The position numbers and the translations under genes were made by a program. A stretch of DNA of 64,000 nt from Torreya grandis (Eukaryota; Streptophyta; Pinopsida; Cupressales; Taxaceae), in contig JARHVA010000006.1 of the NCBI GenBank assembly GCA_037957365.1, forward strand, positions 8,302,001-8,366,000, read 5' to 3'. This document shows, piece by piece, positions 58,911-64,000 of this stretch. Below the pieces are notes generated by a model. The model did no database searches. It saw only the letters and a program-made list of their open reading frames with translations, and was not told the origin of the DNA. Every line of letters starts with the position of its first letter. Within the stretch, counting starts at the first letter, position 1.

Positions 58911-61427
58911 TTATATGATTAGATTATCAATACATGGAGATAACATAGATTCATGGCATACCTTTTTATTTGAATAAGATTCCTTGCATCTTGGATCCTC
59001 ATCACTAGGCACTTGTTCAACAACAACAGGATGTTCACTTGGATCCATACATACCTCAAAACTAGCTTCAAGTAGCTCTTTGGTCTTCTCCTTGAGATTA
59101 GTCTCTTTATTCTTAACATGAGTAGATAATGAGACCTCTTGAGACTCTTCAACTTCTGAATCATTTTCTATGATAGCAAATAGATTACTTGGACCTACAG
59201 ACTCATCATGATTTATACTTATCACCTTTGGTTTCCATGAGTTAACTTGACTTCTTCCTTGCAATATTGGAGTTTGATTGAACCTTTTTTGACTTGTAAG
59301 CATTTGATTGCAGAACTTAACAATGTGACCTCTCTATTCACAATTGAAGCATACCATACTTTTTTCAAAAATCTCTTTGTACCTTTCCATATTAGCACAA
59401 AATCTTGCAATGTGTCCTATGTCAAAACAACTGTATCACTTAACATTTTTTGAAGGGAACTCAGCTTGTCTTACCTTGTTTGGATAAAAAATATCAATGC
59501 GTCCAATTTCATGACAACTAAAATAAACCACTCTTTTTGAATAAGAATTACCTTGCATTTCCTTATTTGGACAATGCTTAGCAAAATGTCCTTCATTAAG
59601 ATAATTGAAGAAATTAACCTTGCTTACTCCTTTTGACTGATGATGCCCATCATAGTCCCATGCAAACCCATTTTTAATAGGTCTTCTACATTCTCTAGCT
59701 ATATGTCCAAATTGATTACAAGTATAGTAGTAATCATTAAAATTTTCATACCTCATGGCATTTGGTTATCTAATTTGATTTATCTTTAATTTATTTGCAC
59801 CATTATTCCTTGTCTGATGATTTATCTTCAAAGGCTGATTGTCATGGTTCACATTAGTCTTCATCTTTTCTTGAGTTACATTATTTTTTTCTTCTTCACA
59901 TGACCAATTCTAACACTAGCATGTTTTTGAACACTCAAAATATTTTTTAGATCACATGAGCTCTTTTCAAATCTCACAAATGTCTTTATCTTACTAGATG
60001 TCTTCTCTAACTCAGATTTCAAAGACTCAATTTTAGAAACATACCTTGAACATTCATCTTCTTTAGCTTTTAGGCTTGTAGATAGAATTTCTAATTGACA
60101 ATTGAGATGTTTGATCATTTCTTCTTGCTCCTTGGTTTCTTCATTCATTATTGCCTCATATACACTGAATTTCACTTCACAATCCTTGAGTTTAGATTTC
60201 ATCTTCTTATTGATCTTCTTCTCAATCTTTAGTTCTTCAAGATCATTCATCAATACAATCTCACAGCCCACCTCATCTTCATCATTATCTAAATCACTCT
60301 AATTAGACTCCTTCTAATGTGAGAAACTTATTTCCTTAGCCATGAACAGAGTTTCATCTTCAGTAGGACCATCATCTTCATGATCATATTGTGAGTCACT
60401 ATCTTCACTCTCATATGATGAGTTGCAATCTTCTTTGGTGTAGAGATTATTATGATCTTTGGAGTACTTCTTATTATCAAACCTTCTGAATATTTTTTTG
60501 ATTTTATCATACTTGAATGATCTCTTTCCATCATCATGAACTTGGTCATGATCTTCATCAACATCCTTATTGTACTTATGAGGGCATTTATTATCAAAAT
60601 GTCTTACCTCTCTATAATTGAAGCATTTGAAATGCAACTTACCCTTATACTTGCCTGAACCTATTTTCAATTTCTTTGTAAACAAATAAATTAGTTAATC
60701 CTCATCAATAACAAAAAATTTATCTTCCTTGGGTTTCTTACCTTGGAACTCCCTTTTTGGTTTCATCTCTATTTTGAATGATGCTTCCCTCTTTGGTGGT
60801 ATATCATCATTTACTCTCATCTCATATGCAGTAAGGGTGCCATGCAATTGATCCATCGTCAACTGAGTAAGATCATGAATTTATTCTATAGTAGATACTT
60901 TTGGATCAAATTTGAGGGACAGAGGCCTTAGTAACTTTTGAACTTTATTAGCCTATTGAAGGTTCTCTCCAAGACCTCTGATGGTGTTGAAAATCTCATC
61001 AAATCTCTATAGAAAGGATGCCACAAAATCTTCTTCTTTCATTTTGAGGCTCTTAAATTGTCTTCAATGAGTTTACAACTTTGTCAACTTAACCTTTGAA
61101 TCTCATTCAAAAATAGTATTTAATTTATCCCATATTTCCTTGGCATATGTGTAATGAATTGCTTTGGTGAACTCAATTTTTGTAAGACCCCAAGTGATGG
61201 CATTCATTTCCTTAGAGTTGTTTTCAAATAGGTTCTTATCTACAATACTAGATGGAGGAATAATAGGAGCAACATAACCATCCAAAAAAAATTGCTATAA
61301 ATCAAAATTCAAACCCTAGGGACATAATATATGTCTTCATCCTACCACCCCAAAATGCATAATTGGATCCATTGAACATTGATGCTTTCTTAGTAGAGAA
61401 ACCACCTTGCACATTCTGACTAGCCAT
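58911..61427 (-). pseudogene. gag: Element E gag with UBN2-type capsid, coiled coil and about six zinc knuckles
   Basis: The start is probably the ATG at 61425-61427 (MASQNVQGGFSTKKASMFNG, then SNYAFWGGRMKTYIMSLG, the usual Copia gag N-terminus). The capsid (UBN2) region covers 60760-61285: EFTKAIHYTYAKEIWDKLNT, FKSLKMKEEDFVASFL, IFNTIRGLGENLQ, LTMDQLHGTLTAYEMRV. Knuckle 1 is CFNYREVRHFDNKC at 60580-60625, followed by an acidic stretch. A coiled coil (59876-60271) is heptad-rich. Then a run of five knuckles follows at 59310-59720. The C-terminal tail (58911-59303) is acidic. Stops and frameshifts separate the pieces. Confidence 0.88.
59310..59720 (-). other. Zinc-knuckle array within E gag
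   Basis: Five CX2CX4HX4C-type units in about 410 bp: CNQFGHIAREC (59688-59720, first Cys now Tyr), FFNYLNEGHFAKHC (59571-59612, two Cys lost), YFSCHEIGRIDIFYP (59484-59525, His and last Cys lost), SCFDIGHIARFC (59397-59437, first Cys at a stop) and CFNCE-stop-RGHIVKFC (59310-59352, all four ligands kept). Together with the knuckle at 60580-60625 this makes six. Plant Copia gags usually carry one or two. Confidence 0.8.
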
Positions 61428-61463
61428 TGTACCTTGGATCATCTTCAAGCTATCAAGCCTTTA

Positions 61464-61489
61464 CCAAAGGACCTTGCTCTAATACAAAT
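61464..61489 (-). promoter_or_regulatory. Element E primer-binding site (decayed)
   Basis: The minus strand reads TTGTATTAGAGCAAGGTCC beside the 5' LTR; the canonical initiator tRNA-Met site is TGGTATCAGAGC, so two bases of the core have changed. Confidence 0.8.
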
Positions 61490-64000
61490 TGTTAGAGGTA
61501 CAATCCACTGAGAGGAGGGGGTGAATCAGTGGTGGAAAATAATCTAATTTAATTTCTAAACCCTTACAAAATTTAAGCATTCAATATTATCATTCATGAA
61601 GCATACAAATCATTCATAACAATAAATAATAAAAACAATGCAAGATCACATACACAACACAAGATCTACGTGGAAAACCCTATTGGGGAATAAAACCCAC
61701 TCTCAATCCTACAAACACATAGAATATTTTCCTATAAGATGATCACAAACAAGATACTGATCAAGTCCTTCTGATCAGGAACCTTGGTCAAGTCCTTCTG
61801 ACAACCTATTAGGTCAAGTCCTTCTGACCAAAGGTCTTTAGTGAAACCCTATTTTATAAGGAGCAACTACCCCTAAGGAAGATCAAGTCCTTTAGACCCT
61901 CCTTGAAAAGAACACTTCCACCTTAGGAATGATGTCTTCAACAACTGATGATGGTTCTTTTGATTATTTTATAACTGCATAAACTCTCTCTCTAAATCAT
62001 ACATGCCTTTCATATAGGCATGCCATAATCTCTCTCCTTCTTCACTCAAATAGTCCTCATATGCACACTCAGATCTCTTCACATAACTTCAAACTATAAG
62101 AAAACTAAACTATCATTTAAAACATGACCTACAAATCATACACACAATCTTTAGTCTTATCTACTCATCAACCCAATAATTGGGCATTCTCACTCCTCTT
62201 TGATTTCCTTCGCTCTCTAACTCTCTCACATACAAGTCTCGGTCATAAATCTTTCACACCATGTCTAGGAAACATCATATTTGGTTCCACTATTTATAGA
62301 TAAATATTGATTTATCAAGTCCACATAAATGCTTGTTAGCCACAATACATGCCTTTACCCTTAAGGCATCTCACATGGGTCACACTTAAACATAACACAC
62401 TTTCAAATAGGCCTAAGTCACTTTTAGGTCCTATGGAGACCCATTCAACTATTTAACACTTCTCCAAGAATAAAAAGAACACATGACCACTTTAAAATAC
62501 ATAGGTCCACTCCTTATGTCCCCTTAGACATCCTCAAATTATCACAATCACTTTTTCTCACATCTATGTATGCTCAATCAACTCAAACAGAGACTTTATA
62601 CATAGGAACACCATTGCCAAACATACAGTCAACTTCTTAAGCATTGTTCATACTCAAGATAGATTTATCACACCTCCAAAATACTCATAAAGCATCTTCA
62701 TGGAGTCTAAACACTCCCCAATAGCCAATTCACCATGAAACATCAAAACAACATCTATATAAGCTCAATTACTCTACTCAGGTCACTTGCAGAACAAACA
62801 CGAAACCATAATCAAATTTTAATATCAACATATTTATCTGCACACACTTTCATATCTTCAAATTAGGTTCATTATATGCACCATGGAGTCCTCTACCACT
62901 TTACTTTTTACTGCATGAGCAAATTTAACTTCTATCAAAAGATATGGATAAAATATAGATCTCTAGTTTTTCCCTATGTTAAATTCAAATATTTGAATTT
63001 AAATGGTCATAATTAAACACCAAACACAATGCTCACATCTCATGTCCTCTCAAATTTGGATCAAACTCATATCATTGATCTTATCTGAACTTTAACACAT
63101 AGTCTGCCAAACCAAAACATTAAACATATGATAGTTGACCTTATCTCATGTAATCTTGAAACTTTAACTCAACACACTATATCAATCTTTGTAGATCAGT
63201 CCGGTCTTTAGTGATTAATGCTCACCATTCATTAAATTTGTATGAATACCCACTTACTTTTTGTTAGATCCTTATCATGTACCTTTACTCAGTCGTCAAA
63301 CATCATGTACCTATCCTCATCTCGTTGCTTCCTAACTTCTTAGAGAAATGTGCACCATCGATCTTGTTCAAGCTTTAACTTGTGTAGAAATGACTAAGTA
63401 TGGGTACCCTTTCAATATGCCTAAGTAGCCATTTTTGAACCTTAATAAATTCTTCTATGCTTCAACACATTATCTCAAATTTGGACTAGATGATATCCTC
63501 ACAAAGGAGAATCCAACCATGTGACACATTTATCTTGAAGCCTTCACATGTGTGAGATATATCACCATTAAAATACCTTCTCAAAAACTTTTGTCATAGA
63601 GCCAACTATGTCAAAACTTGCTTGAAAGGCTAACTTTGAGCATGCATAACTTTTGTCATGCTTCAATGCATGATCTAAAATTTAGTGAATAAACTAGGTT
63701 CAAAATTGAACAAACCCATATGATCACCTTATCCTAAAATGTCTACACATGAGAGATATGTCATCATAAGAATTCTTACTTGGCTCTTTATTTCCTTATG
63801 CAAATTTGGCTAAGTATGGAAAAACATAGTCAAATTGTCTTGGAGCCCAACTTTATATATGCATATCTTTTGATGTGCTTCATCGCATGATCTAAAATTT
63901 AACACAAATAAACTAGGCAAAAAAATAAACAAACTCATATGATCATTTTGTCCTGACACTTCCACGCATGTGAAATTGACCTTATCAACATGCTTACTCA
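61490..64000 (-). repeat. Element E 5' LTR, partial
   Basis: Starts TGTTAGAGGTACAATCC and aligns with 54430 onward to the window end. About 600 bp and the right target duplication lie outside. Confidence 0.88.

Larger units (their letters stand above)
54430..64000 (-). mobile_element. Element E: Copia retrotransposon with gag only, large LTRs, cut by window end
   Basis: Direct repeats start at 54430 (TGTTAAAGGTAAAATCC) and 61490 (TGTTAGAGGTACAATCC) and run in parallel to the window end. Between them, the minus strand has a Copia-type gag beginning next to a decayed initiator tRNA-Met primer site, so transcription runs right to left. A polypurine tract AAAGGGGGAAA borders the left LTR. The internal region is about 3.95 kb and no protease, integrase or RT wording was found. 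Inferred: a gag-carrying, pol-less derivative. Confidence 0.88.

Overview
This window looks like a repeat-rich intergenic stretch from a large plant nuclear genome. It is AT-rich, with few CpG dinucleotides. It holds decayed LTR retrotransposons nested inside one another, one degraded plant-mobile-domain (PMD) ORF, and one split multi-exon gene remnant. I saw no bacterial-type operons, rRNA or tRNA genes. A large-genome seed plant is the best guess; I cannot name a species or choose between gymnosperm and angiosperm. Most element ORFs are broken by stops and frameshifts. Many stops sit where Gln, Trp or Arg would be expected (CAG/CAA to TAG/TAA, TGG to TAG/TGA, CGA to TGA), as expected from deamination of methylated cytosine.

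Layout. (1) 1-3663 plus 14289-~25800: element H, a plus-strand Ty3/Gypsy element of the Tat group, in order gag, protease, RT, RNase H, second RNase H, integrase, then a long 3' region with an antisense PMD ORF and a probable 3' LTR from 24738. (2) 3664-14288: element A, a minus-strand Gypsy element inserted in H, with two ~2.2 kb LTRs, a near-perfect 5-bp target duplication, and an RNase H domain placed upstream of RT. (3) 26420-28025: a ~555-560 bp tandem repeat running into a TTGAC-rich minisatellite. (4) 29392-30066 and 46493-47877: exons of a minus-strand multi-exon gene remnant (L) that I do not recognise, split by element C. Intron phases agree wherever both sides could be read. (5) 30559-44308: element C, a gag-protease-only Tat-like element, with element B (31676-37864) inserted in its 5' LTR. 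B is a non-autonomous element with 2.1-2.2 kb LTRs, an orphan acidic ORF and perfect TTAAC target duplications. (6) 48041-48379: two arrays of short repeated motifs just upstream of gene L. (7) 50512-53874: element D, a small non-autonomous LTR element with 293-bp LTRs, an initiator-tRNA-Met-type primer site and perfect AGGTT duplications. (8) 54430 to beyond the window end: element E, a minus-strand Copia element with ~3.1 kb LTRs and a gag carrying about six zinc knuckles but no visible pol.

The order of insertion follows from nesting: A is younger than H, C is younger than gene L, and B is younger than C. A and E encoded proteins that would have acted on their own transcripts. B, C, D and E lack a recognisable RT and integrase and would have needed helpers. 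The least explained parts are gene L with its upstream motif arrays, the E gag zinc-knuckle array, the RNase H order in A, and primer-site-like motifs at both inner LTR borders of A and B.
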